A DNA stretch of 17,345 bases. Source: CAYGTS01 sp964352905 (lineage in GTDB: Bacteria; Pseudomonadota; Gammaproteobacteria; JAHCLG01). The first letter of the stretch is position 1. Every line of letters begins with the position of its first letter. The stretch lies in assembly GCA_964352905.1 (NCBI GenBank), contig CAYGTS010000043.1, positions 1 through 17,345 on the forward strand, written 5' to 3'. This document shows, piece by piece, positions 1 to 8,299 of the stretch. The position numbers and the translations under genes are program-made. A model generated the notes under the pieces. That model was not told where the DNA came from and searched no databases. It saw nothing but the letters and a program-made list of their open reading frames with translations.

Positions 1-51
1 CAAATCTGAACGTTCTCGGTAAATTCACCTTCAAATTTACTGAATAGTTAC
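1..51 (-). repeat. Truncated copy of the GTAACTRYTCA-ended repeat element (copy A)
   Basis: The reverse complement of these 51 bases matches 12833-12883 without gaps at 47 of 51 positions. The element ends here with TGAATAGTTAC (41-51), the same terminus found in the other copies. The remaining part would lie before base 1. It sits just upstream of the kinase gene. The matches are visible directly; calling it a small non-autonomous element is an inference. Confidence 0.8.
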
Positions 52-109
52 GAATCAAGTGTTCTAAATAAGACTATTTTAATATTGCTTTATAAATATA
101 AGAATTTTT

Positions 110-3100
110 ATGTTATCAGAAACCCACCCATTGCGTGCTTTCCTAAAAAAGCATGGAAGACCTAGAAACCCTTATACTAGGCTTTGGGAAGCATTTCTTC
201 ACTGTTTTGACTTAAATAGTCACGGCAATATATTTAATTTCCTTAGTACTCACGTAAGAAAAACTCCTTTGGCAAAAATAACCTTGCCACAAGATTATCT
301 TACATCTGTGGTCTTTGAAGACTTAATAAGAAAGACCATACATGCTAATAACAGTGCAGAAAATCTGAAGGCTTTACTGCCTGTTTTATTGCAATTTGAT
401 CCAAGCCACTGCAGAATACCAAAAGAACTGCATGCGAAATTGCTATTAAGCCTGCAAAATACCACTTATCCTGATAACGTATTACGTTTTTTGGTTAGTT
501 ATGGTTTTTCAACCAACATACACTCAACCGACTCAATAGCAAGTAGTCTTGTGGCTAATGAAAATAATACGCCAGCATTGTTTCCATTATATGCTGCACA
601 ATTTTGGTTAGAAAGAAAGAAAAAAGAACAGCAAGAGCAAGAGCGAGCCATGTGGCTAAGAGAAAAGACCACTCAAGTTAAAGTTGAAACTGCACGGCGA
701 ATTGTTCTGCCTGAGTATTATGCAAATTATGCAAATTATGCAAGACAAAGACGAGAAGATAGTGACACCACCATCTTACCTTCTCCTAAACTACCATTAG
801 CACCACCGCGTCGTACCAGAACTAAGTATACGCCGATTTCAAGTCCGCGCGACGATGAAATAACAGTGGCTAAAGAACCTGATCGTAAAAACTCAGTAGG
901 TAAAGGTAATTTTGCGACGGTTAGGGCTACTGAAGGAATACGTTACAGAGCAGGTTCGCAGCCTATTCGTTGTGCAGTAAAAGAAACCCACGCTGAAGCG
1001 TATGATCAAATTAGCGATCTTCTTAAAAGAGAAGTAACAGTCTTACGACTGCTTAAGCACCCTAATATAGTAAGATCTTTTAGAGATACAAATAATCCCA
1101 GCGCATTCATCATGCCGTTCTTTACAGGAACACTGGATGAACTACTAAGAGACCCAGAAAAATACCCATTATCAACTCATGATCAAGTGGCAATCGCTTC
1201 TCAATTGCTTGATGCACTAAGGTATTTGGAAGCAAATGGCGTCGCTCACTGCGATATAAAGCCTGAAAACATTTTATTTGAACCCAGTCCTACTGGTGAG
1301 TGTAGCGTTGCGTTAGCAGATTTTGGGCTAGCACGTACTATGCGAAATTCAATTCACAGAAACAGAATTCCTAAACTACCAACTGCATGGGAAAACTGCT
1401 ATGGCGACTTTGCATGGGTATCTAGAGAACAATGGCGTGGGGAAAATCCTATTAATCACCAAGATGATGTGTATTCTTTAGGCTTAACTCTTTTTTATCT
1501 CTTTACCGGCAAAGCAATAAACTATAATTTATGTTTCCCTTTTGCTGAAAACAAAGAAAGAGCACTTAAAGCTGTGCAAGCAAAAGAACCAAACTATAGA
1601 AGAAAAGTATATCAAGAGAAAAATATTGCTCATAATATACAAACCTTAATTGAAAGTTGCCTTAATGATAGTTACAAGCAACGCCCTACACCAAGAGAAT
1701 TATTTGATACATTTACACAACATTTATCAGTTGCTGATAAGTTGCTAAACGGCACCAATCGCAGAATAATGCGAGAACAATATAACCCTAATGACTCTAC
1801 TGCTTTATCTATTACTTGCGCTCAATTAAATTGCTTTGAAGGTTTTTTTAACACTGAACAACCTTCGGGTTCATTACAACATGACTTAAAAACCTTTCTA
1901 ACCGAAAAGATACCCTATTATTTCCTGGTTGGCCCACCTGGTTCAGGTAAAACAGCTCACATAATTAATTTTTTACAACAGAAACGTAATACAGCAGGCT
2001 TGTTACAAACTAACGATATTAGTTACCTGCCTATTGTGATTGAATTTTCGCAGATGGAATGTAACCAAAGCCTTGATAGGGTTATCATGGCACGTTTAAG
2101 AAAACATTATCATTTATCTAAACAAGAGATTGATGGGATTCTTGCTAAAAAAGGCGAGGGGCTCTTGTTTATTATTGATGGTGTTACACAACAACTGCCA
2201 GCATTAACACTTTTCAATAAAGCCAAATGTATAGTTACCTCAACACAATCCGAACCAATAGCAACAACTTCTTATAAACGTCATATTATTCAAAATCTTA
2301 AGCTTAAGCAAATCATGGATTATTTAGCTGATCGTATAACGCTTACCAGCGATAATGACATGAACCTACAGCGTTGGTGTGACTTTATAAAAGAACTACC
2401 TAATACAGCACTGCTTACAGAATTACGTGACCCTGCGTTGCTGATTCTATTCCCGAAATTATTTGCAACATCTTCTCCTGAAGAAAATTTCAAAACATTA
2501 AAAAAATATTTAAACTATTCAAAACAAGAACTTTATGCTGTTATCATAAACAAGCTGTTACAGAGAATGCTTGCAATTCTTGAACAAGATATTTATTTTA
2601 AAACTTACCCCCAAGTCTATACAAAATTTTTAGCTTATTTATTACCACAAGATGGTATAGAGAAAAATGGTACTATTGAAGACAATTTACAAGAAAGTCT
2701 TGTACTTAGTTCTGCTTTGCGACGTGCCAAGTTTTTAAATGAATCTGAAAACCCATGGGGAGATTATTCATTACAAAGATTTGCGCGAGAAGCACATGCA
2801 AAGCACGCAACCACAACAAAGCATGGTAAAAAAGGAAAATATTATCCACCCAATACCGAACAAATGCATTACCTGAAAGGCCACCTACCTCGTGTCCTAA
2901 GAAGTGTTCATAAAATTCTACCTATTGTTCATCAACAACAGAATGATTTAAATATGCGATTGCTGAATTACATGTGGGTAAAAACATTAATTAACGCATT
3001 ACAAAACCAAGATATTGATCTCATAGAACAATTGTTAATCAATCTAACACTAGAAAATGAATCCATATTGCTTGAAGAATTTAAAGAACAATGGCAAAAA

Positions 3101-3673
3101 TTAGCAGAAAAGCCTAAAATACCTCTAAATGACTTGCATGTTGCAATTAAAATAAAATTACATTTCCTATTTCCTACGACATTGTCTTGTCCTATGGAAA
3201 CAAGCGAAATCAGTGCCAGTGACTACGATCACAACAGAGGAATACCATCACGTAAAATTTCTACCAGCATTTCCAACAGCGGCTCATCGTGCTTCATGGA
3301 TCCTATGGATATTGATTCAGATTCAGAAGAATCGGGGAATGAAAAAAATGATATTGCACAAGTGAACAATGCACCAACGCAGGGCATTGCGAGTCCTACT
3401 GTGTTAAGCCCAGCCTATAGTAGTGATAATAGCCCTTTTAGTTCTCAGCATGATTTACTAGTAGGCTCACCTGATTCTGGCCCTGAATCATATGCACCAA
3501 ACAAAGCACCTGCTTTCTTTAAGCTCTCTCCACCAGCTAGCCCCTCAGGCTCACCAGAAAAACGTACCAGGACCTGTTCATTTCAAAAAATAACAGCCCC
3601 TGCTCATCCATCAATGGTTACAACATTAATAAGACAATACGAAAGCTATAGTCGAGATTCAGTAAGCCCATAA
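110..3673 (+). CDS. Eukaryotic-like Ser/Thr protein kinase fused to a P-loop STAND/NACHT-like ATPase; candidate secreted effector
   Basis: 1187 residues. Residues 1-255 are mostly helical-looking with no recognised domain and a charged coiled-coil-like stretch near 165-195. The kinase domain covers about 260-540: glycine loop GKGNFATV (264-271), VAIK-type lysine K291, probable helix-C E308, catalytic loop HCDIKPEN (380-387, Cys in place of the usual Arg of HRD), DFG at 404-406, APE-like E440, DDVYSLG (452-458) and the late Arg of QRP. The kinase residues are all present, so activity is likely. A second module follows: Walker A GPPGSGKT (608-615) and Walker B LLFIID ending at D690, laid out like a NACHT/STAND ATPase. 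The C-terminal part is helical, then a disordered Ser/Pro-rich tail (about 1020-1187). No signal peptide or membrane span. The ribosome site before ATG 110 is weak. A Dot/Icm effector role is an inference; an internal defence role is the alternative. Confidence 0.9.
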   Translation: MLSETHPLRAFLKKHGRPRNPYTRLWEAFLHCFDLNSHGNIFNFLSTHVRKTPLAKITLPQDYLTSVVFEDLIRKTIHANNSAENLKALLPVLLQFDPSHCRIPKELHAKLLLSLQNTTYPDNVLRFLVSYGFSTNIHSTDSIASSLVANENNTPALFPLYAAQFWLERKKKEQQEQERAMWLREKTTQVKVETARRIVLPEYYANYANYARQRREDSDTTILPSPKLPLAPPRRTRTKYTPISSPRDDEITVAKEPDRKNSVGKGNFATVRATEGIRYRAGSQPIRCAVKETHAEAYDQISDLLKREVTVLRLLKHPNIVRSFRDTNNPSAFIMPFFTGTLDELLRDPEKYPLSTHDQVAIASQLLDALRYLEANGVAHCDIKPENILFEPSPTGECSVALADFGLARTMRNSIHRNRIPKLPTAWENCYGDFAWVSREQWRGENPINHQDDVYSLGLTLFYLFTGKAINYNLCFPFAENKERALKAVQAKEPNYRRKVYQEKNIAHNIQTLIESCLNDSYKQRPTPRELFDTFTQHLSVADKLLNGTNRRIMREQYNPNDSTALSITCAQLNCFEGFFNTEQPSGSLQHDLKTFLTEKIPYYFLVGPPGSGKTAHIINFLQQKRNTAGLLQTNDISYLPIVIEFSQMECNQSLDRVIMARLRKHYHLSKQEIDGILAKKGEGLLFIIDGVTQQLPALTLFNKAKCIVTSTQSEPIATTSYKRHIIQNLKLKQIMDYLADRITLTSDNDMNLQRWCDFIKELPNTALLTELRDPALLILFPKLFATSSPEENFKTLKKYLNYSKQELYAVIINKLLQRMLAILEQDIYFKTYPQVYTKFLAYLLPQDGIEKNGTIEDNLQESLVLSSALRRAKFLNESENPWGDYSLQRFAREAHAKHATTTKHGKKGKYYPPNTEQMHYLKGHLPRVLRSVHKILPIVHQQQNDLNMRLLNYMWVKTLINALQNQDIDLIEQLLINLTLENESILLEEFKEQWQKLAEKPKIPLNDLHVAIKIKLHFLFPTTLSCPMETSEISASDYDHNRGIPSRKISTSISNSGSSCFMDPMDIDSDSEESGNEKNDIAQVNNAPTQGIASPTVLSPAYSSDNSPFSSQHDLLVGSPDSGPESYAPNKAPAFFKLSPPASPSGSPEKRTRTCSFQKITAPAHPSMVTTLIRQYESYSRDSVSP
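717..743 (+). repeat. Three perfect 9-bp tandem repeats inside the kinase gene
   Basis: ATTATGCAA occurs three times without interruption. In frame it encodes a Tyr-Ala-Asn periodicity (YANYANYAR, about residues 204-212) in the linker before the kinase domain. A 9-bp unit can change copy number without shifting the frame. Confidence 0.85.
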
Positions 3674-5694
3674 CTTTTTAATAACGCATCTGTCTTAGCA
3701 GGACGACCCCGCAAGGCAATAAATAATTGTTGCGGATCTTGGGTGCCACCTTGCTCTAAAATATTATTTAAATAAGCTTTCCCAGTAGTTTGATCAAACA
3801 CACCTTTTTCTTCAAACAAAGCGAATGCATCTTGTGCCATGACTTCTGCCCATAAGTAACTATAATAGCCAGCCGCATAGCCACCCGCAAAAATATGCGA
3901 GAAACCATGCTGAAAACGATTAAAATTCGGCGGTATCATGACAGCAACTTGTGAGCGTACTTCATTTAAAATGGTTTGAATTTGTTGCTGCGTTTTTTCA
4001 TCAAATTCACAATGCAAGCGCATATCAAAGAGTGCAAGCTCTAATTGGCGCACTAGTTTCATACCGGCTTGAAAATTTTTGGCGGCAAGCATTTTCTGAT
4101 ACAATTCATTCGGAATTTTTTCACCACTTTCAACATGTGCACTGATTAAATCCAATGCTTGGCGTTGCCAACAAAAATTTTCCATAAATTGACTGGGAAA
4201 TTCCACTGCATCCCACGGCACACCATTAATCCCTGCAACCGGCGCATAATCAACTTTGGTTAAAATATGATGCAAGGTGTGGCCAAATTCATGAAAAAGG
4301 GTAATCACTTCGGAATGCGTAAGTAAAGCGGGTTGATCGCCAAGCGGTTTTGAAAAATTACAGGTTAAATACGCCACCGGTGTTTGGATTTTATCGTGAT
4401 CGTTCAAACGCACACGGCAGTCATCCATCCATGCACCACCGCGTTTGTGGGCTCTCGCATAAAGATCGAGATAAAATTGCCCACGTAAATGATTTTTTTC
4501 ATCATAAACCTCATAAAAACGCACATCAGGATGCCAAGTTGCAACATCGTGTTTTTGTTCGACCCGCATGCCAAATAAAGTTTTAATAATGTTAAACATG
4601 CCGTGTAATACAGTAGGCTCGGGAAAATACGGGCGTAAGGTTTCTTGCGAAACCGCATAGCGTTTTAAGCGTAATTTTTCAGCATAATAGGCAATATCCC
4701 ATGAGTGTAACTCATCAACAGCATACTCTTGTTGAGCGTAGGTTTGTAACTCTGCTAATTCATTCAATGCTTGCGGCCGCACACGCCCTGCTAAATCAGT
4801 TAAAAACGTAAATACTACCGCGGTTGATTCCGCCATTTTTCTCACTAACGACACATCTGCGTAATTTTCATAGCCTAAAAGGGCTGCCGCTTGCTTTTTT
4901 AAACTTAAAATTTGTTGCATAACTTGGCTATTATCCCATTTACCGGCATTAGGCCCTTGATCAGAGGCCCGTGTGCTATACGCAGTATACATTTCTTCAC
5001 GCAACGCACGATTATCCGCATGCGTAATTACCGCGGTGTAACACGGGATTTCTAAATTTAACAGCCACCCTGGCAAATTTGCATTTTTAGCGGCTTCTTT
5101 TGCAGCTAGAAGCGCATGCTGTGGCAAACCAGCTAGTTGTTTTTCATCGGTAATATGTTTTTGCCAGGCATTCGTGGCATCAAGTAAGTTTTGTTCATAT
5201 TGATTATCCAATTCTGCTAATTTTTGTTGGATCATCGCGAATTGTTGTTTTTTTGCTGGCGCAAGACCCACACCGGCTAATTCAAAATCGCGTAAATCAT
5301 TTTGAATGACTTTTTGTTGCGCTGCATTAAGCAAGGTGAATTCTTTACTTTCAGCAATTGATTTCACTGCTAAATACAGTTGTTCATTTTGTAATAACTC
5401 GGTCGTATATTCTGCTAATTTTGGTAAGGCTTTGCTATACACTTCGCGCAAGGCTTGCGAATTCATCACCGCATTCAAGTGGCTAATCGGTGACCACATA
5501 TTACTTAAACGATTATCTAACAGTTGCAGCGGTACCATGAGGTTATCCCAAGTATACTGTGATACATCGTTTAATAATGTTGCAATTTTGGCTTTATTTT
5601 CGTGTAAAATCTGTTCAAGTGCAGGGATTACCTGTTCTGGTTTAATGCTATTAAATGCAGGTAACGCGGTATTTTTTAACAAAGGATTGTTCAT
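3646..5694 (-). CDS. prlC: Oligopeptidase A, M3 family zinc metallopeptidase
   Basis: 682 residues, close to the usual length of about 680 for gammaproteobacterial oligopeptidase A. It is a cytosolic zinc enzyme that degrades short peptides, including cleaved signal peptides. Visible signature: HEFGH at 468-472 (zinc ligands H468 and H472, catalytic E469), the third ligand E498 in the DAVEFPSQFMENF region, and the Gly/Tyr-rich substrate loop near 604-614 (GGYAAGYYSYLW). The start has a good ribosome site (GAGG five to six bases before ATG on the minus strand). The gene is complete, and its last eight codons and stop lie inside the 3' end of the convergent kinase gene, a 28-bp overlap. It stands alone, divergent from the small secreted protein gene. 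The family assignment is secure. Confidence 0.96.
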   Translation of the reverse strand: MNNPLLKNTALPAFNSIKPEQVIPALEQILHENKAKIATLLNDVSQYTWDNLMVPLQLLDNRLSNMWSPISHLNAVMNSQALREVYSKALPKLAEYTTELLQNEQLYLAVKSIAESKEFTLLNAAQQKVIQNDLRDFELAGVGLAPAKKQQFAMIQQKLAELDNQYEQNLLDATNAWQKHITDEKQLAGLPQHALLAAKEAAKNANLPGWLLNLEIPCYTAVITHADNRALREEMYTAYSTRASDQGPNAGKWDNSQVMQQILSLKKQAAALLGYENYADVSLVRKMAESTAVVFTFLTDLAGRVRPQALNELAELQTYAQQEYAVDELHSWDIAYYAEKLRLKRYAVSQETLRPYFPEPTVLHGMFNIIKTLFGMRVEQKHDVATWHPDVRFYEVYDEKNHLRGQFYLDLYARAHKRGGAWMDDCRVRLNDHDKIQTPVAYLTCNFSKPLGDQPALLTHSEVITLFHEFGHTLHHILTKVDYAPVAGINGVPWDAVEFPSQFMENFCWQRQALDLISAHVESGEKIPNELYQKMLAAKNFQAGMKLVRQLELALFDMRLHCEFDEKTQQQIQTILNEVRSQVAVMIPPNFNRFQHGFSHIFAGGYAAGYYSYLWAEVMAQDAFALFEEKGVFDQTTGKAYLNNILEQGGTQDPQQLFIALRGRPAKTDALLKSYGLTESRL

Positions 5695-5821
5695 GATTGC
5701 CTCAAAAATAATATTAATAGTGAACGAGCGATAGCCAGCGTAATGCTTGCGCTAACAGTAGTTATAAGGTAATGTCATCACATTGGATTTTAATAATCAA
5801 CCTTTTTTGATAGGTGGTGAC

Positions 5822-6439
5822 ATGAAGTCGTTTTTTATTTTTTGTTTTTTTTTGTTCCCTGTTTTTTGTTTTGCCAATATTGATTCAGATACCTTAACTG
5901 GCTTACAACCCCGCTCAAATCAAATCACAACCCATACCAGTTTGCCGAGTAAGGAGTTGTTTAATCTAAAACCCAACATGAACTTTGCTGAAGTTAAAAA
6001 GCAAGGCATTGTGTTAAAACCTTATATAAAATATATTACCCCAACCGAATATGGTGTTCATGCCTTTTACGGTATGGAATCTTATGAAGCCGAAAACCTA
6101 CCCAAGATTTTACCCGATCTTGGCTTGATTATTTTAACGTTTAGCCAACATCAACAATTAAAACTAATTCAAGTTGAATCAACCGTTTTCAGAGATCAAG
6201 CTAATCTTAAACTCATTAATCAGCGTGTTAAAAAAATAGCTGATCAATTTAGTAAGGTATTCGGTCACTATGAATTAGCTCATCAGCATAATAACTACCA
6301 TGCAAAACAATTACCGATTTACAAAATGAAAACTGATGATGTTTGGGTTTCGATCACACCGTTAATCAAAGAAAAAACCCAACAGGGCTTTGATGTGGTA
6401 TACGTAATTAAATATTTTGTGCAAGATACAACAGGTTAA
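5822..6439 (+). CDS. Small secreted (periplasmic) protein of unknown function
   Basis: 205 residues from ATG 5822, which has AGGTGG at 5812-5817 in front of it; an upstream TTG at 5783 in the same frame would add 13 residues and bury the signal sequence. The N-terminus is a typical Sec signal peptide: MKS, then a Phe-rich hydrophobic core, then CFA before NIDSD, with likely cleavage after Ala18. No lipobox is apparent. The mature part has about 187 residues with alternating hydrophobic and polar stretches and a region rich in Gln, His and Lys (about 120-165). I do not recognise a family. It is divergent from prlC and followed by a repeat-filled gap, so context gives no function. Confidence 0.75.
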   Translation: MKSFFIFCFFLFPVFCFANIDSDTLTGLQPRSNQITTHTSLPSKELFNLKPNMNFAEVKKQGIVLKPYIKYITPTEYGVHAFYGMESYEAENLPKILPDLGLIILTFSQHQQLKLIQVESTVFRDQANLKLINQRVKKIADQFSKVFGHYELAHQHNNYHAKQLPIYKMKTDDVWVSITPLIKEKTQQGFDVVYVIKYFVQDTTG

Positions 6440-6542
6440 AATAATAAGATTAAAATATTTCGTGGTCTTTCTTATTAGCCTTACGGCCCGTAGCCTGGAT
6501 CCGCAGGATCCTCACGAAATTATACTATAAAACTTGGTTGAT

Positions 6543-6576
6543 CCGTCATTGCGAGGAGCGCAGCGACGAAGCAATT
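6543..6576 (+). repeat. Palindromic repeat, left member of an inverted pair
   Basis: Contains CCGTCATTGCGA, AGCGCAGCGACGAAGCAATT. This resembles the dispersed 'CATTGCGAGGAGCG...GCGACGAAGCAAT' type of repeat found between genes in many bacteria (from memory, not searched). It is the inverted partner of 6867-6895. Confidence 0.7.
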
Positions 6577-6617
6577 GTAAGGGTTAGGATCTGCGATTTT
6601 GAAAACTTAATAAAACT

Positions 6618-6793
6618 GTATCTGCTCACCCCCTTTAGCTTTATATTTACCAGAACGTTCAGATTTGGCGAACAACTACAAAAATATTTTTGAGAAAGCG
6701 CAGTGTATGAGTTATACATGAGCATTTCGATAAAAGATTTTCGCCGTTTTTAGCCCAAATATGGACGCTCCCTGCTGCGGAGTGAGTAGTTAC
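6618..6793 (+). mobile_element. Complete 176-bp GTAACTRYTCA-ended repeat element (copy B, long form)
   Basis: Left end GTATCTGCTCA (6618-6628) and right end TGAGTAGTTAC (6783-6793) are imperfect inverted repeats, matching at 9 of 11 positions. TTTACCAGAACGTTCAGATT (6646-6665) is shared with copies A and D. The right 50 bases (6744-6793) match the inverted copy at 17296-17345 at 45 of 50 positions. Compared with copy D it has about 95 extra internal bases. No coding capacity, so any movement would need outside help. Confidence 0.7.
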
Positions 6794-6866
6794 ATAAAAC
6801 TGGCTAATCGCACCACGGCATTAACTCACATTACCGTTAACATCGCTTTCATTGGCTCTCGCCCCT

Positions 6867-6895
6867 GGATTGCTTCACTGCGTTCGCAATGACGG
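6867..6895 (-). repeat. Palindromic repeat, right member of an inverted pair
   Basis: Its reverse complement begins CCGTCATTGCGA and ends GAAGCAATCC, matching both ends of 6543-6576 but lacking a few central bases. The pair encloses the long repeat element at 6618-6793. Confidence 0.65.
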
Positions 6896-7107
6896 AACAT
6901 TATGTTTATTATACAAATTTCGTGTAGCTTCCTCAGAATCTGGATTGAGTGAAAAATAATATTAGATATTACTGAAATCTTGCGCGCGAAATCCAGGATC
7001 GGTGTTTAAAGTGACCACGATCCAGAATTTTGCGAAAGCGATTTAGTGTTATTGAGCCACATTTGCGATATGATACGTTTAATATTAGTCGAGTAAAATC
7101 TTAACCT

Positions 7108-8235
7108 ATGTTACAAGCACAACGTTTTATTGGTTTACCTAAAAGCGAATTACTCACTCCCGCGTTAGTAATCGATCGTAAATTATTGCAACAAAACTTG
7201 TTAACCATGCAAGCGTTTGCTAAAGCCGCTAAAAAAAACTTACGACCGCATGTTAAAACCCATAAATGTTCTAAACTCGCTAAACTACAATTACAAACCG
7301 GCAGCATTGGCATTAGCTGTGCTAAAGTTTCTGAAGCCTTGGCACTCATTGAAAATAATGTTCGGCATATTTTAATCACTTCACCGGTCACGCATCCTAC
7401 TAAAATTGCGCTGCTAATAAAATGCTTAGAAGACGATCCTGATTTAATCGTCGTGGTTGATAATCTGGAAAATGCCGATGATTTAAATGCGTTTGCCAAA
7501 CAACAAGATCATCGTTTAAATATTTTAATTGATCTTGATCCGGATTTAGGCCGCACCGGCATAAAATTGAGTGAGACAATAAATTTTGCAAAGAAATTAC
7601 AAACCTTTCCCTATTTAAATTTACGCGGTATTCAATGCTACTGTGGTAATTTGCAACATATTCCGAGCTTTGAACAGCGCCGTGAGAAAACCCTACACAC
7701 TATGCGCAAAGCCGCAACTGTGTTTAATGAATTAAAGCAGGCTGGTTTTGCCTTAGATATTTTCACAGGCGGCGGCACTGGCACTTATGACATTGATAGC
7801 GAAATCCCCGAAATGACCGAAATTCAGCCAGGATCTTATACTGTGATGGATGCCGATTATTTTCGGCTGCAATCTAAGCATGATCAGCATTTTACTGCTT
7901 TTAAACCTGCCATGACGCTATTAGCCAATGTAATCAGCCATAATCACGTTGATCATGTCACTATTGATGCGGGGTTAAAAGCACTTTATTACGATGCAAC
8001 ACCACCATTGGTCATCAACCCGGCCAGCCAAGGTTTAATTTATGAATGGGGTTATGGCGATGAGCATGGTAAGTTACTGAATCCACAACACGCCCCCTTA
8101 CCCTTAAACAGCATGATTGAGCTAATGGTAGCGCATTGTGATCCCACCATTAATTTGTTTGATCACTTCTTTGTGACTCACGATAATGTGGTTATTGATG
8201 TGTGGCCGATTGATTTGCGCGGAAAATCACAGTAA
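7108..8235 (+). CDS. D-threonine aldolase-like fold-type III PLP enzyme (DSD1 family)
   Basis: 375 residues. The N-terminal alanine-racemase-type barrel carries the PLP lysine in RPHVKTHK (K50), and GGGTGTYDID (about residue 222 on) forms the phosphate-binding glycine loop. The C-terminal beta domain ends with the metal site VAHCDPT, with H343 and D345. From family knowledge, D-threonine aldolases use His-x-Asp for a divalent metal while eukaryotic-type D-serine dehydratases use His-x-Cys; Asp here favours aldolase chemistry (D-threonine to glycine and acetaldehyde, or related D-3-hydroxy amino acids). Cytosolic, no signal. The start at 7108 has only a weak ribosome site, but the N-terminus fits the family. 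It lies 64 bp before transketolase and may or may not be cotranscribed. The exact substrate is not decided by sequence. Confidence 0.88.
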   Translation: MLQAQRFIGLPKSELLTPALVIDRKLLQQNLLTMQAFAKAAKKNLRPHVKTHKCSKLAKLQLQTGSIGISCAKVSEALALIENNVRHILITSPVTHPTKIALLIKCLEDDPDLIVVVDNLENADDLNAFAKQQDHRLNILIDLDPDLGRTGIKLSETINFAKKLQTFPYLNLRGIQCYCGNLQHIPSFEQRREKTLHTMRKAATVFNELKQAGFALDIFTGGGTGTYDIDSEIPEMTEIQPGSYTVMDADYFRLQSKHDQHFTAFKPAMTLLANVISHNHVDHVTIDAGLKALYYDATPPLVINPASQGLIYEWGYGDEHGKLLNPQHAPLPLNSMIELMVAHCDPTINLFDHFFVTHDNVVIDVWPIDLRGKSQ

Positions 8236-8299
8236 CACTGGCATAGCAACACATTTTACGCGACAATAATCGGCGTTAATAAGAAAGTTTGGAGTCACC

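Larger units (their letters stand above)
6440..7107. other. Gene-free 668-bp spacer filled with nested inverted repeats
   Basis: No credible reading frame on either strand. From the outside inwards, it holds: a weak pair around CACGAAATT (6512-6520 and, inverted, 6915-6923); an inverted pair sharing CCGTCATTGCGA (6543-6576 and 6867-6895); and a complete repeat element (6618-6793) in the centre. 6983-7035 has further partial copies of a GATCCAG-type motif. It looks like a landing site for successive small palindromic insertions. No tRNA or known riboswitch was seen. Confidence 0.7.

Noticed and set aside
3951..4586. Open frames on the plus strand within the prlC region
   Set aside because: They lie opposite a clearly coding, conserved metallopeptidase and have no recognisable content; shadows.
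5772..5810. 12-codon frame (ATG 5772) with AAGGT in front, upstream of the secreted protein gene
   Set aside because: The spacing to the ATG is too short and nothing in its sequence suggests a real peptide.
6489..6520. Outer repeat pair with 6917-6946 as a true terminal inverted repeat
   Set aside because: Only about nine bases (CACGAAATT) match well; the rest aligns poorly, so I kept it only as a weak remark.
7101..7499. 132-codon minus-strand frame over the D-threonine aldolase-like gene
   Set aside because: It covers the conserved PLP-lysine region of the real gene in antisense and resembles no protein.
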